From the NCBI GenBank assembly GCA_903865705.1, contig CAIPKT010000149.1, positions 1 through 34,870 of the forward strand: 34,870 nucleotides of DNA. Direction: 5' to 3'. Below, piece after piece: positions 17,705-27,179 of this stretch; positions within the stretch are counted from its first letter, which is position 1; each line of letters starts with the position of its first letter. The notes under the pieces were generated by a model. The model saw nothing but the letters and a program-made list of their open reading frames with translations, did no database searches and was not told where the DNA came from. A program made the position numbers and the translations under genes. Source of the DNA: an uncultured Chlorobiaceae bacterium (GTDB lineage Bacteria > Bacteroidota > Chlorobiia > Chlorobiales > Chlorobiaceae).

Positions 17705-19777
17705 TCACATGAAATCGTCCAGGAATTCGGATGCTGGTTCAGAACCTGTTACCAGCAGGCAATCGCGAGCCCTTGTACACGCAACGTAAAGCAAATGTCG
17801 TTCGGTGTTGTATACCTCTTCAAGATCGGTTTCGTCAGTGACTTTTTCGATTCGTTCTTGATGCGGGATGACTTCGTCGTCACAGGCCATAACGGCAACT
17901 GCACGAAATTCGAGCCCTTTGGCAAGATGCATGGTTCCGATTGATATATGCCCGGAAGTTGTTTCGAGATGTTCGTCAAGCACTTTATATGGGATGCCTG
18001 ACGCTTCGATTGCTTTGCGGGCCCGGTTGATTTCGGCTGAAGAGCGAACAAATATTCCTATTTCATAAGGCATTAATCCTTCTTGTGTTCGTTCCAGTAT
18101 CCAGGTGCTCACAAGCTTGATCTCTTCTTCCGGGGTGTTGAGGACTTTTATTATTGGGGCTGGACCGTTGAAGAGTGAAATTGTTCCGCTCCGTTTTTCA
18201 ATGTTGCCATCGACATCTGAGAGTTCAGGTGATAATAAACGATCTGCCTGTGTTCTGATTTGGTGTGATGTTCGGTAATTGATATGGAGGGTTCGTGACC
18301 TGCCGCGAATATCAATGCCAAGTGCTTTCCATGAAAATGGCAACTGAAAAATCCGCTGGCCAAGGTCTCCAGCGAAAAAGAGGCTGTTGGGTTTGTTGGG
18401 TGCGAGTGCTGCCAGAAACCGCAACTGGGCAATGCTGATATCCTGCGCTTCATCAACTACGATATAGTCGAATGGCTTTTTCTCACTGGCTTCAAGTCTG
18501 GCTGCTAATCTGGAGAACATCGCTGATGCGGTCATTAGATTTTTAGCGTTAAGCCTGGAACGAACTTTTTCGAAGATTTCCCATAACAAAATTCGCTGTT
18601 GCTCGGGCAGCCGGGTTTTTCGACCCAATCTTCTTACATCACGATATTCTTCCCAGTTGTTGAGTTGCCAGGCATCGACGACGTCATCCCATTCGGCGAG
18701 AAGAAAATGCAGACTGAATTTCTGGCCTTCGGTCTCTTGTGCGGCGTCGTGCATGAGTTGCCTAAGCGTCTCTCTATCAGCGATAATGGGCGGTGTTTTT
18801 GGCACATCGGAAAGTCGTTTAGCTATGACATCAATGGCATGAACTTCGAGTCGTTCAGCAATACGAGGGTCATGGCTGATCAGCCGGCGAAGTTTTGTGT
18901 TCAGTGCATAAGCAAGTATTTCCGAAAAGGTGGTGAGCAATACCCTTGCCTCTGGGTTGGTTCGGGCAAGAAAGTATGCCCGGTGCAGTGCAACAATGGT
19001 TTTTCCTGTACCGGCAGAACCGGTGACTTTTGCAGGGCCATTATAGTCACGCTCGACCAGTTCTCGCTGGGATGGGTGGAGAAAGATAGTCCATTTATCC
19101 CATGGATAGTCGAGAGCAGATGCTAATTCATCGATGTTGTTCATGACCCTGAAACGTCTCAAGGCGTCTGGATGGTTGAATGGATTCGTACCAACTGGCA
19201 GCGCTCGGGCAAATTGTGGCTTCCCTCCGGTAGCAATTTCAAGCAGTGCTTCTGATGCTTCACCGGGAAGATGATCGGCCAATTCAAGAATGGAGTCCTC
19301 ATCTGCATTGTGAACGGCTTCTATCCACTCTTTTGGGACTCCGTAGGATAACAGGTCGGCCTCCGGGATTCCTGCAAAAAGAGGTAGTTTGGGCGGTGCA
19401 ACAGCCAAATCTGGAGCTGGATAGCTCTTGGTTCTTATTTCCCTGACCGTTTCCCGAACCTCAACGAGCTGCGCCGCTCCGGTTTTGGGGTGGGTTTCGA
19501 GTTTTCTCCGATTTGCCCAGCGATATGCTTCGTCATGGTGATCGACATAACAAAGCAGAATACTGGTTTCTGTTCTATGAACGATGATGCGAAGATCACC
19601 GCTGACCCTGACGGACCAGAAATTTTTGTCCCGTGCTCGGTCAAGCTTGTGGAAATTCATTCCTGGACTTGCAGAATTCAGTTGCAAATCAAATGCAGTG
19701 GTTTTAACGGTCTTTTGCTCATCGCCTGTCAGCCGGGCAAGGCTATCGGTAAAGGTATCGGCAATACGAAATTCCAT
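17705..19777 (-). CDS. UvrD/Rep-like superfamily 1 helicase with N-terminal RelE-like domain
   Basis: Residues 1-90 look like a RelE/ParE toxin fold: FTDSLARLTGDEQ, then KLDRARDKNFWSVRVSGDLRI, then VDHHDEAYRWA, in the order and spacing of that family. A linker leads into a superfamily 1A helicase with LHPSQRELVERD (Q-motif), GSAGTGKT (253-260, Walker A), IVVDEAQDIS (Walker B), a GDLGQRIF motif III region, NYRTSHQIR, HLAKGLEFRAV and the C-terminal YVACTRARD. It would unwind DNA or RNA with ATP; whether the N-terminal domain cleaves RNA is unknown. The gene begins 18 nt after the methyltransferase stop, so it is the third gene of the restriction operon. No antitoxin gene is adjacent. The function in defence is inferred from context. 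Confidence 0.88.
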   Translation of the reverse strand: MEFRIADTFTDSLARLTGDEQKTVKTTAFDLQLNSASPGMNFHKLDRARDKNFWSVRVSGDLRIIVHRTETSILLCYVDHHDEAYRWANRRKLETHPKTGAAQLVEVRETVREIRTKSYPAPDLAVAPPKLPLFAGIPEADLLSYGVPKEWIEAVHNADEDSILELADHLPGEASEALLEIATGGKPQFARALPVGTNPFNHPDALRRFRVMNNIDELASALDYPWDKWTIFLHPSQRELVERDYNGPAKVTGSAGTGKTIVALHRAYFLARTNPEARVLLTTFSEILAYALNTKLRRLISHDPRIAERLEVHAIDVIAKRLSDVPKTPPIIADRETLRQLMHDAAQETEGQKFSLHFLLAEWDDVVDAWQLNNWEEYRDVRRLGRKTRLPEQQRILLWEIFEKVRSRLNAKNLMTASAMFSRLAARLEASEKKPFDYIVVDEAQDISIAQLRFLAALAPNKPNSLFFAGDLGQRIFQLPFSWKALGIDIRGRSRTLHINYRTSHQIRTQADRLLSPELSDVDGNIEKRSGTISLFNGPAPIIKVLNTPEEEIKLVSTWILERTQEGLMPYEIGIFVRSSAEINRARKAIEASGIPYKVLDEHLETTSGHISIGTMHLAKGLEFRAVAVMACDDEVIPHQERIEKVTDETDLEEVYNTERHLLYVACTRARDCLLVTGSEPASEFLDDFM

Positions 19778-19795
19778 AACAGCGTCTTCAATAAA

Positions 19796-22579
19796 TTATT
19801 CTACTCGAAAGACCTTCATAACCTCGTCGCCAAGGTGGTTGATGACTTTTACTGCAATTCGACCGGTTTCCGGCTTATCGAACGGGCGGGAGATGTTGCT
19901 GTGGAGCGTTGCCCAGGCCTCTTCATTGATTTCAGCCTTGAGGGTGGTTTTGAGCGATTTGTAGGGGTCGTTGGCGCCAAGGAAATAGGCGTGCCGGACA
20001 AAGAATGATTCCATGTTGTAGTCGGTGTCGATGAACCAGCAGGCTATACCTTCGGCTCCATCACTGCGCACTTCGCCGGTGTTGGGGTGAAAAACGTCAA
20101 CGCCGTTGACTTGTACCTGTATCTGGCCATTATCTGATGGGATGATGTCGATATCTGGCTCACCAAAGATGACAAAGAGGTTACCTTTGCCGGTGTTTTT
20201 GAGGTCGTCGGCCATGTGCAGATCGGCGTTCATCCGTGCCTTCAGCACCGGGATACGACCCAGTTTGTTGAAGTCCGCGGAGTGGGCATCGTAGTTGAAG
20301 GCGCAGGTGATCAGCACGTCAAAGTCGGCATCACCCGCTTCACGGGCAGCGGCAACAAGGTCAGGACGTGAAACCGTGCCGAATTCGGGTCCGATGAAGA
20401 TAGCCGCCCTTCGTTCAACCCCTTCATGTGCTTCGATATACTTTCCTTCAGCACAAATAAGCTCTCCCGGCCAGGGAGTGAGGGAGGTAAAAGTGACTTT
20501 GTCATCCTTGTGCGCTTGCTGTACTCCGGCATTTTTGAGGTTTTCGAGAATCATCTGAACAAAACTGCGCTCTTCGCCATAGGCGTTGCCGGAATTGCCC
20601 AGCGTGTCGAGCAGTTCATCGTTTTCACCTACACCAAGCACCCGATGAGGGGAGATGCTTTCAACCGTAAAGGGGCCAGCGACACGGACTTTCTTTTTAT
20701 CGACGTAGGGCTTGTCGTAGAGATATTCAGAATCGGCTTTTGCCGCAATGGAGGCATCAATCTCCTGCTGCCGAGCTATGCGCTCTGCCCACCATGCGGC
20801 ATGAAGTGTTGTTGCTTCTTCCGACCATTGCTTGCCAGCTTCACGAGGGATTTCCCACTCCTGCCAGGTCTTGCCAAGCGCCTTGTTAAGCTTTTCACGA
20901 AGCGGTTCAAGGGTCAATTGATACTTGTCCCAAATGACATCAATTTCAGCATTGTTGGCAATTGACTTCAGGGTGACATGCGGAACCCGCTCATAGACAA
21001 AACCATGACGGATATCGCCTCTTGTCGGCTGGGATGATGGCGCTGCATCAGTCAATGCCGCTTCCTTTAATTGACCTTCACGGCTGTCGGCAAGCAGATA
21101 GTAAGCGTAGCGAGCACCCATAATGCGAGCACGAGCCAAGGCAAGCGCCACACGTGAGGTGTCGATGGTGATCCAGCGGCGACCCCATTGTTCTGCGACA
21201 TAAGCAGTGGTGCCGGAGCCGCAGGTTGGGTCGAGCACCAGGTCACCGGGATCGGTGGCCATGAGGATGCAGCGCTCAACAATTTTTGTCGCTGTTTGGA
21301 CAATATAATTTTTATCGACAAGTCGTGTGTCGTTCCAAATGTTTGTGAGCTTACGTAACGGAAAATCATCAAGATATTGTTTGTAGGCCAAACTTGCGCC
21401 ATATGGAAAAAGTCGCTTGTTTGCCAATAAGCTAAGAAGTTTTTCTTTCCTCGCAGTTATCCAACATTTACCTTTCGGCGGATTGTATACTTTTCCCTGC
21501 CATTCAACAGGGAATACCGATTTTTCGTCGAAAGAGGGGGCCTGTATTGGTACCGGATTGAATAATTTGCTTTTAGTTGGTATAGATGAAGGATTCTCTT
21601 TTTCTTCTTTTGTTGTCCCTCTGTTTGAGCCGTCCTCAAGTTCGAGTTGATCCCATCTTGTGAGAGTGCCGTCATCCTCTTTGTATAACTGCCTATATTT
21701 AGCAGATGAGATGTTCCGAGAATACCAAAGTATGTAGTCATACATATTTTCAAGATTCTTAGCCCCAAGAGTCATTGCCTTTTTTCTGAACGGTATAAGG
21801 CAGACAAAGCTTTGATCCCCAAACACCTCATCCATCAACGCCCTGACCCGATGCACGTTCTCATCCCCAATCTGCACAAAAATCGAACCTGACTCAGTCA
21901 ATAAATCCCGTGCCACCGTGAGCCGGTCGCGCAAGTAGGTGAGATAAGAGTGAATGCCATCACGCCAGGTATCACGAAACGCTTTGACCTGCTCAGGCTC
22001 GCGGGTGATATGGTCAGTGTTGCCATCCTTGACATCGCGGCTGGTAGTTGACCACTGGAAGTTGGAGTTGAATTTGATACCATAAGGCGGATCAAAATAG
22101 ATGCACTGCACTGCTCCTCGCAGCCCTTCACGCTCGGCAAGACTCGCCATGACCTGAAGGCTGTCGCCAAGGATCATGCGGTTAGCCCAGTGGGCATCGT
22201 GCTGGTAGAACTCCGTTTTGGCATTGTCATCAGGGAGACCGTTGAAATCAGCAAAAAGGTCGCACTGGGTATCGGCAGCCTTTGCATCGGCTTTGCTTCG
22301 GCGGAGCAGGTCGTCGATGAGCACTTTCGGGTGAACTTTTTCTTGGATATAGAGCGGTGGAGCCTGAACAACAAGGTCACTCCAGTCCTGCTCGTCTTTG
22401 CCGCGCCAGACAAGCTGAGGGTCGAGGTCACGGTTGCGACGGTCATAAGCAACACGAACAGGGCTCTGTTCATTTTTTTCCATGACCGACTGATGTTCGG
22501 CAGTTGGAATGTTTTTGCGTGTTGCCTCGTCGTGGCGGATGGTTTCGACTTCCAAATATGATGTTGGTTTTTTTGCCAT
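19796..22579 (-). CDS. Type III-like site-specific DNA methyltransferase (N6-adenine, beta class)
   Basis: This 927-residue Mod-type enzyme transfers a methyl group from S-adenosylmethionine to adenine. The catalytic motif IV, YFDPPYGIKF, comes first (DPPY near residue 163), and the SAM-binding motif I, LDPTCGSGTTAYVAEQ, comes later, which is the beta-class order. The segment between them, including VPIQAPSFDEKS, would be the target recognition domain and is noticeably more AT-rich than its flanks. A long C-terminal region of about 350 residues follows and ends in GDEVMKVFRVE. The start is ATG 22579, preceded by GAAGAG; the ORF-track TTG start adds 16 residues. It lies between the restriction subunit gene (58 nt upstream) and the helicase gene (18 nt downstream) in one operon. 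Confidence 0.92.
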   Translation of the reverse strand: MAKKPTSYLEVETIRHDEATRKNIPTAEHQSVMEKNEQSPVRVAYDRRNRDLDPQLVWRGKDEQDWSDLVVQAPPLYIQEKVHPKVLIDDLLRRSKADAKAADTQCDLFADFNGLPDDNAKTEFYQHDAHWANRMILGDSLQVMASLAEREGLRGAVQCIYFDPPYGIKFNSNFQWSTTSRDVKDGNTDHITREPEQVKAFRDTWRDGIHSYLTYLRDRLTVARDLLTESGSIFVQIGDENVHRVRALMDEVFGDQSFVCLIPFRKKAMTLGAKNLENMYDYILWYSRNISSAKYRQLYKEDDGTLTRWDQLELEDGSNRGTTKEEKENPSSIPTKSKLFNPVPIQAPSFDEKSVFPVEWQGKVYNPPKGKCWITARKEKLLSLLANKRLFPYGASLAYKQYLDDFPLRKLTNIWNDTRLVDKNYIVQTATKIVERCILMATDPGDLVLDPTCGSGTTAYVAEQWGRRWITIDTSRVALALARARIMGARYAYYLLADSREGQLKEAALTDAAPSSQPTRGDIRHGFVYERVPHVTLKSIANNAEIDVIWDKYQLTLEPLREKLNKALGKTWQEWEIPREAGKQWSEEATTLHAAWWAERIARQQEIDASIAAKADSEYLYDKPYVDKKKVRVAGPFTVESISPHRVLGVGENDELLDTLGNSGNAYGEERSFVQMILENLKNAGVQQAHKDDKVTFTSLTPWPGELICAEGKYIEAHEGVERRAAIFIGPEFGTVSRPDLVAAAREAGDADFDVLITCAFNYDAHSADFNKLGRIPVLKARMNADLHMADDLKNTGKGNLFVIFGEPDIDIIPSDNGQIQVQVNGVDVFHPNTGEVRSDGAEGIACWFIDTDYNMESFFVRHAYFLGANDPYKSLKTTLKAEINEEAWATLHSNISRPFDKPETGRIAVKVINHLGDEVMKVFRVE

Positions 22580-22637
22580 GGTTCTCTTCTTCTGGTCTGG
22601 TTTTCCTGTTTGTGTTCGCCACTGCAAGCTTTAGATT

Positions 22638-25600
22638 CTATGATGCCTCTGCTGCGACAGGTGGTGAACAGTGATCAATCATTGTGTTGAATGATTCGGC
22701 AACTTTTGTTTCGAAGTCTGGTTCAAACGAGTATATCTCGGTGAATTCTGCAAATGCCCATCGGCCATAGGTGCCGAGATTGTTCACTCCTGGAATCCAG
22801 TAGGTATCCATGGTGGATTTTTTCTCTTTGGCATCTTCCCGGCGGTATCCTTTGATTTCTACAACAAGATGCAGAAGGTCGTTTTCGCCGTGGCCGTCAT
22901 CGACGAGTACAATAAAGTCGGGGCGGTAGCGGCGCATTTCGGAGCCATATCGGTAAGGGACTTCAAAACCAAGACTGTGGTTTTTGACATAAGCCCGAAC
23001 TTTGGGGTGTGATTCGGCTATACGGCAGAATTCTGCTTCCCAGTCACTATCGAGAATGACCCAGTTGATATGGCATCGACGGTCATCGGTTTTCCAACGG
23101 TCAAGTTTGGATGTATTGAAGTTTACATGAATGGTTGAGCCGGTTGGATTATAGGGCTCGAGCACGGCTTTGATGGGTCGTTTGCCTATTTGAGCAAGGG
23201 TTATGGCCGTTGTTATCCGGTTGCAGGCCATGTCTGCAAGCTCTTGATACATAAGTTGTGCCGGCCAGGTGCCGCCTTTGCAGACAAGGCAGGTATCAAG
23301 CCATTGTTTGGTAATCCGTTTGAGTTGACCGAAAAGGTGCAGTTTTGGCGCTTCTTCAGGGTCTCTCCATTTTGTGTAGAGCAGGCGCTGGGTCAGATGA
23401 AAAAGCAGCGTGGAGCGCCGCATATCGCCGAGATGCTCAAGATTGAGGTTGACGGATTCGCCAATAATTCCGGAGTTTCTTGTGATTGACGGGCCGACAA
23501 GTTCCGGGGTGAGTTCAAGAATCGAGTCTTGTGTGAATTCAGCGGTGAGCTGTTCTTCAGGCAGTTCTACCCGGTAGCCGGCAACATTTGGAAATATGAT
23601 TTCAAGGTTGTCACGATCAGGACAAACGGCTTTGACGTTGATGGTGTTGCGGGGTGGTTGTGGTGGAGCAATCACCGGTTTTGCAGTAAAGTCGAATGGT
23701 ATGCCGAGTACGTCGGCATATTCAACGTTGAAGAGGCCTGTCACTTCGTTAAGCTCATAAGATTGACGACGAAGGGCGCGACCGATGACCTGTTCGCAAA
23801 GCAACTGAGTGCCAAATGCACGAACACCAAGCACGTGAGTAACGGTGTTGGCGTCCCAACCTTCGGTCAGCATGGATACGGAGACGACACATCGGATTGA
23901 TTGACCCAGCCGTCCCTCTTTTCCGACGGTATTCATGACTTCGCGAAGAAGCTCTTGATCGGAGATACTTTCTGCCTTTTGTCGGTCTCTGGTTCTTTCA
24001 ATGATGTCGCGGCGGAACCTTTCGATTTCGTCTCCAGCCATCTCACGAAAGTTTTTATCGAGAGCATCGCCGGATTCAAGCTGTTCGCTATCAATCAGCA
24101 GGGTTCTTGGTTGAGGAATCGGATCACCGTGTTCATTGAAATTTCTGAAGAGTTCAAGCCGACCGTTCATCAATTGTGTAGAGCCGTCTTCCTGCTCACG
24201 GTAAAAGCCTGAGATGTAGTCGTAGACAAGCTTTGAGGTTGAGGTGTTGTTGCAGACAACGATGAAACAGGGTGGCACTCTTAACCCATCTGATTCCCAC
24301 AGGTCAAAGGTTTTTTTGTAGTGGCCATAAAGCGCCTCAAGTGCCGTCTGCAATTCAACAGGTAAACTAAGCGGGTCGAGCGTTTTTGACTTGCCTCGCC
24401 CTTTTTTGGGCATTCTTGTGCGAATATGCTCCCAGAGGTTTCTGAATTTGGGCATTTCACCACCAGGAATATTGTCGGCAACCGGTACTCGTGGCAGTTT
24501 CACAATGCCGCATTCTATTGCATCCATCAGTGAAAAGTCGCTCAAAGTCCAGGGAAAAAGTGTTCCTTCAACATACCCTGATCCACTCAGAAAAAACGGG
24601 GTGGCAGAGAGGTCCATCACCCTTGTGACTCCAAGCTTCCGATTGACGGTTTCCAAGCCAGATATCCAGACTCGTGCGGCTTCGTTATTCTCTTCGGCCT
24701 CTTTTTTGTCGTCGCCTTTGAGGTCTATATCTTCTTCAGGGGTTGGCTTTTCTCGATAACAGTGATGTGCTTCGTCATTGATGACCATGATGTTTTTTAT
24801 GCCCATCAGGTCAGGTATAACACGTTGCAGCATCTGCCCTTCAGTTTCAACGGTGTTGAGTTTTTCACCTCGACCTTGAAGCAGCGCCCTGCCGCCTTTT
24901 GATATGTCAATTCGTTCGCGCAGTTTGAAGGCGTGGTAGTTTGTGATAACGATTTTGGCTCGTTCGATATCACTGATCATATCATTTGGAACAAGTTCAC
25001 GACTTTGGTAGTAGCTATAGGGATCATTAGGCTGCAAGACGCGAAGCCGGTCGCGAATGGTTATGCCGGGGGTGACAATCAGGAAGCCTCGAGTGAATTT
25101 TTTGCTTTGTGGTCTTCGTGTCGCATTTACCACCTGCCAGGCAATAATCATGGCCATCACGGTGGTTTTGCCTGCGCCGGTGGCAAGTTTCAGTGCAAGT
25201 CGGGTTATTTCCGGGTTGGCATTGTTGTTGGCATCTTCGAGGTGGTCGAGAAATCGTTTACCTGCCTTCCCTGCCTGTGGAGCTACCTCTGTGAGCCAGA
25301 TTGCTGTTTCGACCGCTTCGATTTGGCAGAAAAAAGGTTTGATACTGTTGAACTTGTGGTGCCGCCAGTGTTGCAGAAGCCTGGCTGTTTCAGGGGTTAC
25401 CTGCCAGTTGTTTGGATTTGGAATGGATCTCCATTTGTCAACTTCTTGGCGAACAGCATTGATAAGGGAGGTCTGATCGTATTGCTGTTTTTCACTTGAC
25501 AACCCCTTTCCTTCATCAAAAACAATCTGCTGTTGCTCCGAGCTGCTCCGCCGCTTTTTTGGCTTTGGAATGGGTGTTATAAATTCAGCGCGACGTCGTG

Positions 25601-25709
25601 TTTCGATGACCTTTTGTGTTGGTTGGCCATCTTTATCAAGTTCCCAGTGTCGAACAGGATAATCGTAAGGGGAGTTGAGAATGGGATGGTCAAAAAAGGG
25701 ATTGCTCAT
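22638..25709 (-). CDS. Type III-like restriction endonuclease subunit (DEAD/DEAH translocase plus nuclease)
   Basis: This is a large Res-type protein of about 1023 residues. The superfamily 2 motor has LATGAGKT (about residues 176-183), VINDEAHHCYRE (DEAH), DLSATPFFL (motif III), SMLTEGWDANTVTHV and QVIGRALRR (motif VI). The C-terminal part has a PD-(D/E)xK pattern in YRPDFIVL and LVVEIKGYRRED, the likely nuclease. It resembles the long Res proteins of the BPTD_3080 type rather than classical EcoP1I Res. The start is ATG 25709, with AAGGTGAT 9 nt upstream. It is the first gene of the operon, ahead of the methyltransferase gene, the reverse of the usual mod-res order. Methylation-dependent self-protection would therefore need the downstream gene to be made promptly. 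Confidence 0.92.
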   Translation of the reverse strand: MSNPFFDHPILNSPYDYPVRHWELDKDGQPTQKVIETRRRAEFITPIPKPKKRRSSSEQQQIVFDEGKGLSSEKQQYDQTSLINAVRQEVDKWRSIPNPNNWQVTPETARLLQHWRHHKFNSIKPFFCQIEAVETAIWLTEVAPQAGKAGKRFLDHLEDANNNANPEITRLALKLATGAGKTTVMAMIIAWQVVNATRRPQSKKFTRGFLIVTPGITIRDRLRVLQPNDPYSYYQSRELVPNDMISDIERAKIVITNYHAFKLRERIDISKGGRALLQGRGEKLNTVETEGQMLQRVIPDLMGIKNIMVINDEAHHCYREKPTPEEDIDLKGDDKKEAEENNEAARVWISGLETVNRKLGVTRVMDLSATPFFLSGSGYVEGTLFPWTLSDFSLMDAIECGIVKLPRVPVADNIPGGEMPKFRNLWEHIRTRMPKKGRGKSKTLDPLSLPVELQTALEALYGHYKKTFDLWESDGLRVPPCFIVVCNNTSTSKLVYDYISGFYREQEDGSTQLMNGRLELFRNFNEHGDPIPQPRTLLIDSEQLESGDALDKNFREMAGDEIERFRRDIIERTRDRQKAESISDQELLREVMNTVGKEGRLGQSIRCVVSVSMLTEGWDANTVTHVLGVRAFGTQLLCEQVIGRALRRQSYELNEVTGLFNVEYADVLGIPFDFTAKPVIAPPQPPRNTINVKAVCPDRDNLEIIFPNVAGYRVELPEEQLTAEFTQDSILELTPELVGPSITRNSGIIGESVNLNLEHLGDMRRSTLLFHLTQRLLYTKWRDPEEAPKLHLFGQLKRITKQWLDTCLVCKGGTWPAQLMYQELADMACNRITTAITLAQIGKRPIKAVLEPYNPTGSTIHVNFNTSKLDRWKTDDRRCHINWVILDSDWEAEFCRIAESHPKVRAYVKNHSLGFEVPYRYGSEMRRYRPDFIVLVDDGHGENDLLHLVVEIKGYRREDAKEKKSTMDTYWIPGVNNLGTYGRWAFAEFTEIYSFEPDFETKVAESFNTMIDHCSPPVAAEAS

Positions 25710-25914
25710 ATCAGATATCACCTTTGGTCAGTGTATTGAAAAGAAAAATATGATTGGCTCAATTCTATCCATCAAAACTCATGCAATATTGCTTTATTTA
25801 TCATTTATTCACATCAAACAAAAGAAATAAGGTGGGTTACATGCAAATTTATTGCTGGTAATATGTTGAATAAATAGCAGATAGTGGGAAATATGATGCC
25901 CAGCAATTCACAAG

Positions 25915-26595
25915 TCACTCTACTTTATCAATACAATTGCTGCCCTGATAGCGGGCATTGTTGACCTGCGTTGATACCGGGTACATTTCCAGAATACCCT
26001 TATCAGCAGGAACCAGCATCTTCGGAAGTGTTCCGGGATCGGCTTCCAGCCATGCTTTCCAGTTCTTGGGTTCGAGAACGACAGGCATCCGGTCGTGGAT
26101 TGCTGCTATCTGCTCATTAGCTTGCGTGGTGATGATGGTGCAGGTTGTTATGGCGGGTTCTTCGGTATTCTTCGGTTTCCAGGTGTCCCACAGTCCGGCA
26201 AATGCCATGGGCAGGCCATCCGCCCGGCGGATATAATAGGGCTGCTTCTTTTTACCTTCGATGCGCTTCCACTCATAAAAGCCGCTTGCTGGAATCAGAC
26301 AGTGGTTCCGCCCCACCAGATGCTTGTAATAGGGTTTTGAGACTAACGATTCAGCCCGTGCGTTTATTGGTCTGATTTTGGGCAGTTCTTTCGCCCAATG
26401 GGGAATCAATCCCCATCGTGCTGCGCTGAGCGTATAGGGTCCATGGTTGGCCTGCAAGGTTAGAATATCCGTTTCAGGAGGAATGTTGTATTGATTCGAC
26501 AGGGATAAGCCTTGATACTCTTCAAACGGCAGCTCCAGTTGGCGAAGAAGATCAAGAAAGTATTTCAGTTCGTAAAACCCGAATCGTCCGCACAT
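25915..26595 (-). CDS. SRAP-family abasic-site processing protein (YedK/HMCES)
   Basis: SRAP proteins form a covalent link through Cys2 to abasic sites in single-stranded DNA and shield them from cleavage. The start is ATG 26595, which gives MCGRFG at the very N-terminus, as needed for Cys2 to be exposed after Met removal. AGGGG precedes the ATG by about 7 nt. The ORF track begins 97 codons earlier, which would bury the catalytic cysteine and overlap umuD, so I reject that. The other conserved blocks are PINARAES, IPASGFYEWK (catalytic Glu) and AIHDRMPVV (His). The length of about 226 residues is normal. It is divergent from umuD, which fits a DNA-damage response role. Confidence 0.93.
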   Translation of the reverse strand: MCGRFGFYELKYFLDLLRQLELPFEEYQGLSLSNQYNIPPETDILTLQANHGPYTLSAARWGLIPHWAKELPKIRPINARAESLVSKPYYKHLVGRNHCLIPASGFYEWKRIEGKKKQPYYIRRADGLPMAFAGLWDTWKPKNTEEPAITTCTIITTQANEQIAAIHDRMPVVLEPKNWKAWLEADPGTLPKMLVPADKGILEMYPVSTQVNNARYQGSNCIDKVE

Positions 26596-26719
26596 CGCTT
26601 CCCCTCGTTTTCCGTTATCAAATACCCCTACAACATCCTCTTTACCGGTAATATAGAACGGCGATGAAAGATATGGAATGGCCGATGTATATTCCTGTAA
26701 TGAAAACCTTGGAAAAACG

Positions 26720-27172
26720 ATGAGACTCACCAGATTGCATTCCGGCTCGGTGCTGGACTTTTTTACTCCGGACTTGACAACGTTGCTGGAGTTGCCGCTT
26801 GCGGGCACGGCTATTGCTGCCGGCTTTCCCTCGCCTGCTGAAGAGTATATCGAGATTGCCCTTGATCTGAACAAAGAGCTGATCAAGCACCCTGCCGCTA
26901 CCTTTTATGCGAGAGTCAAAGGCAATTCCATGGTTGATGCGGGCATTCAGGATGGCGACTTGCTGGTTATCGACAAGGCCCTTGAGGCCAAAGAGGGCTC
27001 TATTGCGGTCTGTTTTCTTGATGGTGAGTTTACCGTCAAGCGTCTTTCGGTGCGTGAAGAGGGCGTCTACCTGATGCCAGCCAATGCTGAGTTCAAGCCA
27101 ATCAAAATCACGGAAGAAAATGATTTTCTGGTGTGGGGCATTGTTGCGTATGTGATTCATAAACCACGATAA
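26720..27172 (+). CDS. umuD: UmuD-family SOS mutagenesis protein (S24 peptidase-like)
   Basis: The 150-residue product matches UmuD closely in layout: an autocleavage site AAGFPSPAEEY (cut between A34 and G35), catalytic Ser70 in GNSMVDAG and Lys107 in EFTVKRL. The Ser-Lys spacing of 37 residues is the same as in E. coli UmuD. There is no DNA-binding domain, so it is not LexA. After RecA-stimulated cleavage UmuD' normally joins UmuC to form translesion polymerase V. Here only a fragment resembling a umuC tail follows, so its partner would have to be elsewhere. The ATG at 26720 is preferred to the ORF-track start 14 codons upstream (26678), because family-like sequence begins there and GGA lies just ahead. 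It is divergent from the SRAP gene. No clear SOS box was recognised between them. Confidence 0.9.
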   Translation: MRLTRLHSGSVLDFFTPDLTTLLELPLAGTAIAAGFPSPAEEYIEIALDLNKELIKHPAATFYARVKGNSMVDAGIQDGDLLVIDKALEAKEGSIAVCFLDGEFTVKRLSVREEGVYLMPANAEFKPIKITEENDFLVWGIVAYVIHKPR

Positions 27173-27179
27173 CGGAATT

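Noticed and set aside
26596-26886. 97-codon N-terminal extension of the SRAP ORF
   Set aside because: SRAP proteins need Cys at position 2; the extension overlaps divergent umuD and has no family sequence.
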